A program made the translations under genes and the position numbers. Shown piece by piece: positions 1 through 11,615 of a stretch of DNA of 64,000 nucleotides (position 1 is the first letter of the stretch; each line of letters opens with the position of its first letter). This stretch comes from Anthonomus grandis grandis (lineage: Eukaryota; Arthropoda; Insecta; Coleoptera; Curculionidae): positions 40,978,227-41,042,226 of the forward strand of contig NC_065546.1 of assembly GCF_022605725.1 (NCBI RefSeq), written 5' to 3'. The notes beneath the pieces were generated by a model, which worked only from the letters and a program-made list of their open reading frames with translations, was not told where the DNA came from and ran no database searches.

Positions 1-1599
1 TCTATCTAAAAAGAGTGCGACTGGAGGCTATGGTGTTTCAATGCTTATTCACCCATTTAATTGTTAAATTGTACATGTCGTATAGCAAATGTTGCATTTT
101 ACCTACTGCGAAGAATTTTTGTACTTTTGGACGAGGTTTGCTCCTCAGGACAATAATATTCTGCTTCAATTTTCTAAATACTATTGTTTTCTCCCATAGT
201 TTATTGAACGATGTAGAAAAAATATAATTGTTTACTCTAAACTGAGATGGCGATATAAAGAAATATAATTTTTCATTTTTCATCTGAATGTTTTGAGTAT
301 CCATCTTTGCTCTTGTAGTTTGCTATTTTTGTGACGGCATAAGATCTTTGAATTATAAATCTCATTTTTCTAACCATTTTATCGAGATTTTCAATATTAT
401 CTGAATCTGAGTATAATGAAAACATCATCTTCTAGTTATCATCTGAATGAAAAATTTTAACTTATTTCTGAATGTTACAATCTCGACCTTGTTATCTTGG
501 ATTTCCCTCTTTCAGAGTTTTCTATAAACCTAAGTCATTTATCTTAGCCCGAAAAAACTTAATGACTCAGCCGCTGTCAGAAGGATATTTCAAGAAACTT
601 TCCCGAAAGTTTGATGTGTTCAGACTAGGAAAACTAGATGGAACTGTTTCAACTAATTAAATTAGTGAATTTTTATCAGAGGCATTCTATACGTTTATTC
701 TATTTTTTAAGGGGGGCACTAAAAGAATTTACGTGATTTATTTTTCCTTCCTGCCTTAAATCATCTTGTAAAATCTTTTTTAAATTAAAACTTACTGAAC
801 TCCAACATAACTGAAATTTCATACAATATTATGAAATTTTATATATTTTTTCATTAATTTACTTTGAAATTTTTATTTACACCCTCCTTTATACCGAAAA
901 GATAAAAGGCGCACAATCATTTCCCTTATGTTCCATTAAAGGGCCTTTGCTCTTATCTCCTGTCACGACAGGCGCTATTTCCCGTCTCGACTTTCGCCTT
1001 TTTCTGAATTGCAAACTTTCCTATGTGCCATCTCTTGTCTTATATAACGTAACTTAATATTCCGTATATTTTTCGTTTAAATGCACTTGTAATAGGATGT
1101 TTTAATGTGTTAAAAATGTGAGAAAAATTATAGAGTTTGATAGAACATATCCAATAAAAGAAATTATATAATAATTAGAAGAAATTATTAATTTTAAACT
1201 ATAGTTTTAAATTAAATTAGAATGAGCTGATGCACAATAATTAACAATTTACATTTAAAACTTTTTTTGAGCAAAACAATTAACTAACAGCTTCATATCC
1301 ATTTAAATTAAGCACTTTTAATTTAGAATGTACTTATATTTGCTTTCATGATTGTTCTTAATGAGCAAACTAAGATTATTTTTATTTTGTAAGGAATAAT
1401 TTTAACATTCGCATATACCATCTATTATAAGAATATCAGTGCCTCTTTTTTAAATGATACTTTTTCTAGCATTTATTACGTCTATTTATTTCTTTTATGA
1501 GTATTATTCTTTCAGTACATATATTATTTATACGTCATTTTTAAGCAAATAATTTATATCTCGAGAATAAGTAGTTTTTAAGAAAGATAGAGATTGCAC
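1..1599. other. AT-rich non-coding stretch
   Basis: No gene is recognised here. The short reading frames are AT-rich and carry no motif I know. Around 900-1060 the base composition is more balanced and there is a small perfect hairpin (CTGTCACGACAG, near 959-970), so that part may be unique host sequence rather than repeat. Confidence 0.4.
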
Positions 1600-2988
1600 C
1601 ACTTTGAATAAAAAATGGTGGTTGTGTACTATTTGCGTTTAGTTTTTAAATGGTCCTATAAAAAAAATCTAACGGGCTTAAGTCCGGGGAACGAGGAGGC
1701 CATTCAATAGCTCCTCTTCTTCCAATCCATTGTCCTAGAAACGTTTGGTCCAAATATTGACGAACCCTTGCAGCATACTGGGGTGGCGACCCATCTTGCT
1801 GAAATACTAGACGATTTTCCAAGTACTCGTCGTTATTTTCTAGTATCTCCACTAATGCTGGATAAATTGTATTTTCTAATAACTCCAGGTACATCTCTCC
1901 TGTTAAATTGCCAGGTAAAAAAGGGGCCTACGATATGTTTATCAAAAATGCCAGCCCAAACATTTAATTTTTTAGGATGTTGTGTATGCACCTCACGAAA
2001 TATTCTGGAATTTGAATCAGCCCAATAGCGACAGTTGTGACGATTCACAGTACCGTTTAGGAAAAAGGAGCATTCGTCAGAAAAACATACATTAAATAGA
2101 AAGTGTGGATCATTGGCGGCTTGTTCAGATATAGTTTCACAAAATTGTACTCGCCTATCAAAATCGTCTTCGTTTAGTTCTTGTACCAGATGCATTTTGT
2201 ACGGATGAAACTTGTTTTTTTTTAATATCTTCTGAATGCTGCTTCTCTTAATACCAGACACGGTTGATAACTTCCTTGTGCTCAATGTAGGATCTTACAC
2301 AATATGGCCTAAAATAGCTACTTCTGAAGCTTCATTCACCACTGGATTATCCATTTCGCGCTTTTTATTAGCCACAGACCCAGTTTCCCTAAATTTTTGA
2401 ACCAATTCCAAAATGTACTTGCGATGGACCTGTCGATTAGGGTTTTGTAGTGTGTTAAAGAGCTGGGCAGTTCTATTAGCATTTTCATTGTTCGCGAAGA
2501 AAAGAGAAATTATTTCAACTCTTTCAGCAAGTGAATAAACCATTATCACACTCAATGTTGTAACTAACTAACTTTAAAGAGCTATTTGTTTGACACACTA
2601 TGATCTGACAGCAGTAATTGACAAACACTATTAAACTTCAAAATGTTGCTATAATAACAGTCTCAACAATAACCAAGAGTTCCCTTGTAGAATTGGCATA
2701 GATACCTACCTAGCCCCTGTATCGACTAGGCAAATTGTAACGATTTAAAACTTTAGGGTTATAATCCACATAAAAATACCTTCGAAATAAGGTATCACCC
2801 GACCCCCCGTTTCGTTTAAAATTTTGGGGGCCCTTGTCACCCCCGCTAGGGCTTTGCCCTCAAGGGGGCGAAACTAGCAAAAAAAATGGTCACATTGAAT
2901 CAAAAATTGACGGGTCCGAGGATTTTTTCGCAAATATTCTGAGGGACCCAAAATAGGCTCTGTTTCGTTTTCAAATGGCCACCCTGTA
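1600..2988 (-). mobile_element. DD41D mariner-type element, copy 0, 3'-truncated
   Basis: This Tc1/mariner-superfamily DNA transposon reads leftward. Its 5' terminus is visible on the right: the + strand ends in CCACCCTGTA at 2988, followed by TA, the expected target dinucleotide. The terminal region (about 2750-2988) is unusually GC-rich for this window and has a short hairpin around 2845. The other terminus is missing: coding sequence stops after the last catalytic motif at about 1646 and no matching inverted end is visible to its left. The left boundary given is approximate. Confidence 0.75.
1646..2555 (-). pseudogene. DD41D transposase, broken and C-terminally truncated
   Basis: Three adjoining frames together give most of a transposase. 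2555-2295 is an N-terminal helix-turn-helix region (start near MVYSLAERVEII, with FRETGSV further on). 2285-1833 is a second helix-turn-helix followed by the first catalytic aspartate (FSDECSFF). 1894-1646 has the second (FQQDGSPPQ) and third (SPDLSPLDFF) aspartates. I count 41 residues between the last two catalytic aspartates, the DD41D spacing known from rosa/Visitor-type elements. Frame breaks fall near 2290 and near 1870. The C-terminal 60 or so residues are absent, so the copy cannot make an active enzyme. Confidence 0.8.
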
Positions 2989-2990
2989 TA

Positions 2991-4798
2991 TAAATCTTTG
3001 AATTTTTTAAAGAAATTTTTGAAATACCTAGATATTATTCAGGCCCCAACAATGAAACTTTTAAACAAATATAAGGCAACACAAGAGACATTTAAATACA
3101 TAGATCTTTTAAGAAAAACCCTAACAAAACTGTCCATAATTACTCAAAAAAACTTGGATGTGAATGTTTAACAAAGGACGCCTTTTTTCAACCTACTAGT
3201 CTACTTGAACGTATTCGAAATCTAATATATGAAATGTCACAGAGACATAATCTTCATAACTTACTAAGATTTTAAAAAATGGAGGTTAGGTTTCATATCC
3301 ATTTAAATTGTGCATTTTTCATTAAAAAAATTTTTTTTATTAGTTATTGATTAAATAAACTGGCGCTTTTGAAAATGTTTGCTTATAATGCTGTTAAATT
3401 GACTAAATTTATTATAAATAATTTTTTATATTGATTTAATTTTAGAAAGTAAGGAAACTTCAAATTTAAGAAGTATTAAAAGCACTCAGTATTATTCTAA
3501 TAATTAATTAATGGTAAGATTTTAAGTTGTATGTAGGGACTAATCTAGGTAAGTAGGTAAGGTAGGTAAGGTAGTATGAGTTTTATGAACGATTGTCATT
3601 TAGACCATTTCAATTTTTCTTGGTTTAAAAGGCTCAATTTAGTTCTCTTTTTTTCCTTTGGTTTTTTTGACTTGGAGAGAAAAGGAATTGAAAGAAAGAG
3701 GCACATATCAATAACTATTACTAGGTATAGACTTTAATTTTATATTGTCAAAAAAAGAAGTACATGAAACTTTTTAAAACGTTATCTAGCTGACAATATT
3801 GCTATACAATGCTATAAATACAGTAATGCTAGCATCAAATATTCAAAAGCGAATTGCTTTTAAGGCTTGAATAGTAACGTTGCTAACAAGAAATGTATTT
3901 TAGCGAAAGTTTTCTCCATCCTTAAGTTATTTAAACTTGTACTGCTAAAGCCAAAAAGATTCGACAAAAAAGATACAATTAACCCTACTCACCCTTATGC
4001 TTTACCCTCCTCTAAAATTCATAATATTGGCTTAAGTCATAACAAGTTCCTTTTTATAGAATAATCTGTAAGGAGCGAAGATCTTCGACAACATAAAGGA
4101 CACCTACCGACATAGTTAAACGTGCCCTTCCATATCTAATTTTATGACATTTGGATTTTAGGCACGTGCTTACGCAGATAAAAACGTTTGTTTTTATGTG
4201 TCCGATTAGGCCTATAAATGCTAAGGTAATCCGGCTCGGGGGAGTTGTGCAACATTTAGCTTTTATGACAAAGGGTGCTAAATTGGTGCCATCGATATAA
4301 AGTGGAACATTTAAAGTGAGGGAATTACTTTTACCCAGCTCATTCTACCTGATAACTTGTTATTATCAAACCCAAGTAGCCGTCAAACAATTTAATTTAA
4401 AGTTGAAGTAGTTAATTTTTGCCTAAAAAAATTTTTTTGCTAATAGATTTTTTGCTTTTACCCGCATATACGCATTTTAAACCGACCCGACCTCAAATAG
4501 AACACATAATTGGATCGACCACAAATATTTGCCCGTAATGCCATGAGTTATTTTCATTTCTTTAATCCTAAGGGAAATAAACAATTTTACCAAAATTTAT
4601 ATTTTTCAAAAAATATTTATGCATGATATTCGGTATAATGAAAATGTCATTTTAGACATATTAGATTGATGATTTTTGGTTACATTTTCCATACCGAAAA
4701 ATACTGGGTTAATCGAATTATTTACAAAAAATAATATAAAGTCAAAGTCCATCCTTCTGGAACAAACTATAAATAATATAGCCATCTCTTTGTTTCAG
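2991..4798. other. Non-coding, probably intron upstream of the first Neto exon
   Basis: No gene is recognised. There is a short AGGT/AAGGT-rich simple repeat at about 3546-3575. The 4080-4380 part has more balanced composition and could hold conserved non-coding sequence. The acceptor of the next exon ends this stretch with TTTGTTTCAG. Confidence 0.4.
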
Positions 4799-5062
4799 CT
4801 CCCAAAAACCACGTAATAGACCTAGACTTCCTCGACTGGTTCGAAATCGAAAAATCCGACGGATGTAAAAATGATTTCCTCGAAGTGCGTGATGGAAAAT
4901 ACGGATTTAACAATGTTCTATTGCACTTTTGCGGCATAAACGAATTTCCACCGAACGTCAGATCGTCTAATAGGCATTTATGGATATATTTCAAATCGGA
5001 CGAGAATATCGAAGGCAAGGGATTCAGAGCTGTATTTCATTATGTACCCAGGGCCAACAAAT
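4799..5062 (+). CDS. Neto: Neto-like gene, CUB domain 1 exon
   Basis: This internal exon encodes 88 codons of a secreted or membrane CUB-domain protein. It is bounded by a strong acceptor (TTTGTTTCAG) and a consensus donor (GTAAGTAT), and both borders are phase 1. CUB hallmarks are visible: DFLEVRDGKYGF, a cysteine in HFCGINEFPP, SSNRHLWIYF, and the closing GKGFRAVFHYVP. The pattern of ligand-contact and cysteine positions fits the second half of the first CUB domain of Neto proteins. Neto proteins are single-pass proteins that partner ionotropic glutamate receptors at synapses. The frame continues in phase into the exon at 34826. Other CUB proteins such as the SOL-1 group are possible. Neither the protein start nor later exons are in view. 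Confidence 0.7.
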
Positions 5063-6984
5063 GTAAGTATATAATTTACTTATAAGTTTTTTTTAGTTCT
5101 GTTACTAAAAATTTTTCACTGTAAAGTTAATAGTATATAAAGAAAATATTTAAATTAAATACACGCAATTTTCTAATGCAAAAACAAAACCAATTCCATT
5201 ATCATATTTTACAGACGAACGTATTTTATAGAAACAGCTAAATCGGTATTGCAATATACAAAATAATTTAATTAACATTATTAGCAAATATGAAATTTTA
5301 AATACTCTATTTAATAAGGCACTACAATCATGATAAAATTTTAATTTTAAATCATAAATAAACATTTTTATATTTATTTTAGTATTATGTATGATTTGTA
5401 CCGATTTAAATATTAATTATTTGTAAATAAATCCCTTAATACTAAAGAATGTTTATTTTAAATTTTCGGAGAAAATTGTTTGATTAAAAATAGTATTCCC
5501 CTGGTATGCTTTTTTCCAATAATATTAAATAAACCTGTTAATATAGCAATTATTGTTTTAATAGTGCTGATAACAATAATAGAACAGCTATTTAGACGAG
5601 CTAAAACAGCTAAAATAAGCTAATTGTTCGCTCAAATGAACAGATGTTCTGGAAATAATTGTTTGCTCCATTGGTATGTATGTAAAAAAAAAATAGAAAT
5701 AAATTATACCAATTTTATAGCAGATAATATTATTATTAATAATAACAATTGTCAGTTTTTTTATCGTTTAATACACATGCTTTAGAAATAAATGGCTGAT
5801 TAATAATTTAAAAAAATATATATCAGATTTGTTTGCATTAAATTCTTTTGTACATATATTTTATATTGGTGTTAATTTATTAATATATCATATGCGAAAA
5901 CTATAAATAGAAAAGATATTACAAATTCGGTAACAGTGCTATGTCAAACTAGATTAGATTAGGGTTAGATTAAAATGAGGGTGAAATTACACTACGATCT
6001 AAGTATAAGATCTATTGTGTGCTCATTTCTAATTACTGATGTCAGTCTCCATTCAAATTACTTTGAATAATCCTATTGCTTTGATAAAGACTAATAATTG
6101 TGCTTTAGTGATGCTATGATTTATGCAGAAACTTTAGGCAACGGTTTTGCAAGCAGTTACTAAGTATTCTGAGGTATATTTCTCTTTCCCGCAGAATCTC
6201 CATTTACTAGACTGTGCTAGTTTTAATTTCCTGCCGTGTTCTCAAAGATGCTCAACATTATAATACTCCGTTAAAAAACCTGTGGAAATACGTAGTTTAG
6301 TTTTAGTTAAACTCGTGAGAGCTTGAGATCATTTTGAGTCAACAAATTGTTAAAAATGTAGCCAACTGCAATTTTTTATTTTATACATAGTTACCTTTTC
6401 AGTACCAAGTCATGAACTTTTTTGAAACTTTTTTTCTTAAATTATTTTTCTTGAAACCGGAGGCTTCTAACGAAATAAGATAAGAGTACCTTTTTTATGT
6501 AAATTTTTTTTTAAATTTTCTTCTTATTAATTTTACTATCCAAATAAATAAAAAGTAACCAGAAAAAAAGTCATGACATTTTTATCTTTGCTGACCACTA
6601 ATTTTAAACGACCCTGTATGCATTTTAGCATAAAATGTTATAAAATCAGTTAGTAACAATAACAGTAGTGTACGATAAAAATTTCAAAAAATAACCAGGC
6701 GTTTCGAAAATATTAACAAAAGACCACCCTCAATAGGAATTATAAAACTCCCTGTAACATGAAAACGATTTACTTTTCAAGACTCCTGTATATGAAGTTT
6801 TTGTCTTATTTTTAGACAAAGATGCGGCTAGTAAAATATTGCGATGTAGTTTCGGGACACCCTGTATGTACTCTTGCCTCTGACTCAGAAATGTTTGAGT
6901 TCCACAAATTGAGAGCCGGAACACTTTTTCGCCAAAATATTGGATCTTCGTTACCTCGTACTTAGGTACTCAAAATATTGCAAC
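5063..6984 (+). other. Start of the 29.8-kb Neto-like intron, no gene seen
   Basis: AT-rich sequence without recognisable coding content. Isolated copies of the mariner-type terminus ACCCTGTATG occur near 6609 and 6862 on the + strand. They suggest very old or solo ends of DD41D-like elements with nothing recognisable attached. Confidence 0.45.
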
Positions 6985-8180
6985 TTTAATTTTCTTTCCT
7001 AGCTCATTTAATTTCCCTTAACAATCTCTTACCATTTTAGCCGCTTCACGGTCGGTGAAGATTCCGATCTGCTGCTTGAGATAGTATCTGGTCAGTGTTA
7101 ATTGAGCGCATCTTTCTATACCGTCTATTTCTCCGAGTATTTGCTGCCAGGCCCGAATTCTCCAGATAGTGTTCCTTTTTCGGTTTTAGAACTATTTGTG
7201 TACCATTTGATGGTATTCAATTTAAAAAACTGGGTAATTTTTTCATTTTTCCAGTCACTTTTTATAGTGACATTCGTCACAGAGTGATATTCTCTAATTA
7301 TAGCATCCTTGGGAGCATCAAACAGGTGAGTAGATATTGTTTAAAATATAGCATACGAAAAGATTCTAGGTCAACTGTAACTTCCAGTGCTTCTGTGGGA
7401 TACGTTTCTATAGCCTCTGCAATGCATACGCGTGCAAGTTATCGAACTCTGTTGAGTTTGGGCGTTACTGTGCTTGACTTTATTGAGTCATGCCACACCA
7501 CTGTTCCGTAGGTGCCATTTGCAGATTTTTTATTTCATTCGATGTATATACAAATTCCCGCTCAGATAAGTATCTTTGATGGGTTGCATTTTTCTTTTAT
7601 GAGCGAATCATACAATGGTACCTGTTGCCGAATTGATGTTTACTTCTAACGCACCCATTTTTCCGTAATGCTTAGGCTTTCTTGCGTGAGGTCCTACCTT
7701 ATACCTGCCTTTCGCTATAATGACTATATCACTACCATATCCTATGCAGTTCATTCCATAGTTTGTCAATATTTGAAGTAGTTCATCGACTACTAAGTTC
7801 TATGTGTAAGATGATCACTCCTTCTTGGACCATGCTATGAGTAGTTCTGATGCCTGTAGCCTCTTCACTTGCAGTTATCTCAGCTGTACTTGTAGCAAGC
7901 ATTTAAAAAATATATTGAATTATGGTTTTATTCAAGTTTCTCTTCTTTAGGGCATTTTTGATTGGTACATGTGACGTATTAATTAATGCTCCAGATATAT
8001 CTAGAAAAGAGCAAATGGCTATTTCTTAATCACTTATACTTTTCTCAATGATTTGTATTAATTGATGTAGTGTGGTTTCTGTAGATCTGCTCGCTCTATA
8101 AACATATTGAAGAATGTAGAGGTGCTCTCTTTAGAATTGCATTCCTAATATGATAGGGCCTGAAATCAAAACTTAATGCA
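6985..8180 (-). pseudogene. Non-LTR retrotransposon ORF2 remnant (reverse transcriptase and RNase H)
   Basis: Reading leftward from 8180, several broken frames carry the order expected of a Jockey/R1-type polymerase. First comes a palm entry with YRASRSTETTLHQL and FLDISGALINTS (about 8130-7985). Then VVDELLQILTNYG leads into GYGSDIVIIAKG (about 7800-7700), where the usual YADD is degraded. Next is a thumb-like segment containing ALEVTVDLESF (7500-7370). An RNase H start, KWYTNSSKTEKGT, lies near 7215, followed by TRYYLKQQIGIFTDRE near 7060 in another frame. Stop codons and frameshifts are frequent, so this is an old dead copy. The 5' endonuclease and the 3' end were not identified. Confidence 0.7.
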
Positions 8181-9112
8181 TTAAAGTTCTAAAACATTAA
8201 AAAAATCACTATCTTGCTAGTATATAACTACCCTTTGGCTAAAGCCAGCCAGTAACCTACCGCACTTTACACTGTAGAACATGTACTAAATCAAATAAAA
8301 AATACATATACCTTTCAGTGCGGTTGCTGACATATAAAACTGAGTGAAAATCAGGATAGTAAGATTAAAAGGTATTGAATAAATTATTATTTAGGTAGAT
8401 ATGTAAATTACATTATAATGTAAATTACCAAGAAAGAACTTTAGATACTAGACAATAATTAATAAATTAAGGAGCCATCAAATGATATAAATTAGCGATA
8501 TGACTAGTTCCAAAATAAAATCGTAACATTGCTTTCACGTTCCTTTTATCTTCCTTGACCAGCTGGTGACCCATTGTGCAGATTCAACGATAGCAGCCGA
8601 CTAAGGTCCGATCAATAACGTAACGAAGAAGCAATAAATCCTGATAAAGCTCTAATTTATAATGGGAAATGTGAACAGCACCTGAGATGTCTCGCGATGG
8701 TCTTGGGATGCCCCTAAAAACTTAAGACTCGGCTTAAGATCTGGCGTAAGTCCTTACCTAAGATCTCATTAAGGTTTAGGATCCGGCATAGGACCCTAAA
8801 ATTAATACGTACAACCGCAAAAATGGCGGCCTTAAAAACCATGAGAAAACGTTTAACAAAAAATAGGAATCAAGCTTATCTCAAGATATTGGAGGGTCCT
8901 TTATAAAGTGTATTAAAGTAATATTTCACTTTACATGGCTAGTGTTACCATAACTATGAGGTCGAATCCCAACCTCGAGCAATTGAAATGGTTAACCTGA
9001 AGACCACACCATTTAGAAAACAAAACGCAATTTCTGGGTACCTCTTCGATAAATAATCCCACGCAGGCTTAGTTTTACAAGAATTGACAATACAACATTG
9101 CCTTGCTTAGCT
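8181..9112. other. Non-coding stretch between two mobile elements
   Basis: No gene is seen. At 8700-8800 a degenerate motif around CTTAAGATCTGG recurs several times in both complete and partial form. Near 8950-8985 a tRNA-like internal promoter box (GGTCGAATCCC) appears, but no tRNA fold was found. Confidence 0.35.
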
Positions 9113-10792
9113 TTAACCCTTAACAGACGTTGTGGAGTCCCAGGGACTCCCAGAACTATATTAGCAGGTATTCATTTTTAGCCTTTTATCCCAGCGCGGA
9201 ACCCTTTTTATTACCTTCCTTCTATGGCCTCAGCAACCTCATGTTAGCACGACAAAATTGTCAGTCACTATTGTACCTTTCAACCGAGCGCGTGCTAGTC
9301 CCTGGGACCTCACAGCGTAGTTTTCTTGACCTTTTTGAGAAATGGCAACTCGTCGAAAGTGTTGCAATCGGGTGATCCCGAATTTGAAGAGACTATTCAG
9401 GCGTGGGCAGTGATTCTTCAGATCTTGAAGGAGATAGTATGGAAGATGGTGAATATGTTTTCAGTGCACATGAATCCCAAAGTGAAATGTCCGAGGAAGA
9501 AATTGATACATCTGCAGGAGTCGAGAATGTTGTGGACGAAATGGAAGATGAGATGGAGGAGAACTTAGATCAAGAAAGGAATGAACATGTAAGAAAAAAT
9601 TATTATGGGAAAAATCGTTATAAGTGGTCATCGGTTGAACCTACACGAAACATCCGCATTCCCAGCCACAACATTCTAAAGCTCCCTTCTATGCGTGGCA
9701 TATTTGACGAATTGACGCCTGGAAAAAAATGTTTAGCCAAGACATGTTAGAAGTTATGTATGGTACATTACATTAACCTAAAATTACAGGAGTAGAGACA
9801 GAAGGCTTCCAATGAGAATCGCACTGAATTTAGAGACACCAACGAAATTGAGATTAATAGATTCCTTGGTCTCTTGCACTGGACATCTATATTCAAATCA
9901 AATAACGAAAGTACAGGAGCTATATTCGCCACAGATGTAACTGGAAGAGAAATATTCCGACTGGTTTTTTAGCCCGTAGGTTTCAAGTGCTTCTGACATG
10001 TATCCGATCTGATACACGCAACAAAAGAAAGCAGCGAATGAAAATTGATTCAGCGGCTGCAATATCAGAAATTTTGAAAAAAATTCAACAAAAATTCACA
10101 GGCTGCTAATACTTTGGGTAGAAATGTTACGGTAGATGAAATGTTTGTGGGTTTTAAAGGTCGATGTCGTTTTAAACACATACCCAGTAAACCTGAAAAA
10201 TATGGAGTGAAGGTGCAATGCTTAGCTGATGCCAGAACTCATTATGTGTACATCACCTATATATATTGTGGTAAAGGTAGCGACACTTCAGAGGACTTGA
10301 CTGACAAAGCGAAGAAGCTGGCTATTCCTACGGAAGCTGTTGTTCGCCTTTGCAAACCAATCTTTGGGACCAACAGGAATATCACGGGAGACAACTGGTA
10401 CAGTTCAATTGAACTATTGAATATTTGAAGGATATTTTATTAAAAAACAAACTCACGCACGTTGGTATACTAAAAAAAATAAGCGTGAAGAACCTCTTAA
10501 ATTCCTTCCTTTCAGAACAAGAGAAGTAGGGTCATGTCTCTATCGCAATACCAAATCAATAACTTTATTATCGATCGTACCGAAGAAGGGAAAAGCTGTT
10601 GTCCTCCTTTCATCCCCGCACCACACTAAAAATGTTGACCCAGATACAGGATTGCAGGAGATAAATGAATTTTACAAAAACACGAAATCAGGTGTGGACA
10701 AAAAATGTTTCAAGTATTCGGGTAGCAGACGTACAAGACGATGGCCAATGGCAATATTCTATAGAATTGTCGATATGAATGGAATGAATGCA

Positions 10793-10828
10793 TATACAGT
10801 GCTTTCATTTCAAAACAATCCACCCTTA
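10793..10828 (+). repeat. Left arm of a 36-nt inverted duplication outside the DD41D ends
   Basis: This 36-nt stretch of piggyBac coding sequence reappears inverted at 14601-14636, just beyond the other end of the DD41D element, with one mismatch. It lies 49 nt outside the left DD41D terminus. The intervening bases include the adenine run. Confidence 0.85.
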
Positions 10829-10877
10829 ATAACTTTCTTAAAAAAAAAAAAAAAAAAAAAACCCGTCAAATTCGATA

Positions 10878-11113
10878 TACAGGGGGACGTTTAATTATGC
10901 ATTTACTGAAGTTCTGTCAATCACCTCCTCACCTCCAGCTAACCTCACTTTAATATGTCAAATGGGAACCCCCATCTTGTGATACATCATAGTAAGCAGG
11001 GTAAAATTCTCTATTCAACGGTACCAAAAAAAATGAAATCGGTAAATGTGTAAGCAAATAGTTAGCGAAAATGTCTAGAAATAATGAATATTTTATTTAC
11101 GCCAAACTTTGGT
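10878..11113. repeat. Left long terminal inverted repeat of DD41D element A
   Basis: About 235 bp, nearly identical in inverse orientation to 14356-14590. The similarity fades just after ATTTTATTTACGCCAAACTT near 11110. Confidence 0.85.
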
Positions 11114-11615
11114 ATTTTAAATGAATACTTTTAGTGTGGTACCTACATCATTTTAAAATTCTTACACTTTTTATAATAGATCATCAAAAAAACAATACAA
11201 GCAATTTAGAAGTCAAAATGTGTGGTAGCAAACAGTACATTTAGTTCAAGCAAATTATTTATTTTTTTAAGTAAAGAATGTGTACCGTTATTTGCGAGAA
11301 AAAACAGTGTCTTCAAATTTTTTCCAAAAATCTTTGCAGTCTTATAACTTTGTATGTGTATTTATTTCACTTATATTTTTTGCGAAACCTACCTAATAGG
11401 TACAAAAAAACACTGCAATACCTTACATTTTTAAGGCGTTTAAAAAGCAGGCGATTTATTATTGTTAAAACTGTCAGTTTGAAGCGTGCAATTTTTCAAT
11501 TTTAGTTAAAACAGTGAGTTAATAAAATGGTGTATACGCTAGCCGAAAGAATAGAAATAATTTTCAACGTGGTGCAATCGAATGGCCTGCGCGGTTTCCG
11601 GACCTAACCCCACTA

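Noticed and set aside
8930..8990. tRNA or tRNA-derived SINE signal (GGTCGAATCCC with an upstream TGGCTAGTG)
   Set aside because: The box B match lacks a base, the A-to-B spacing is too short, and no acceptor stem or anticodon arm can be folded.
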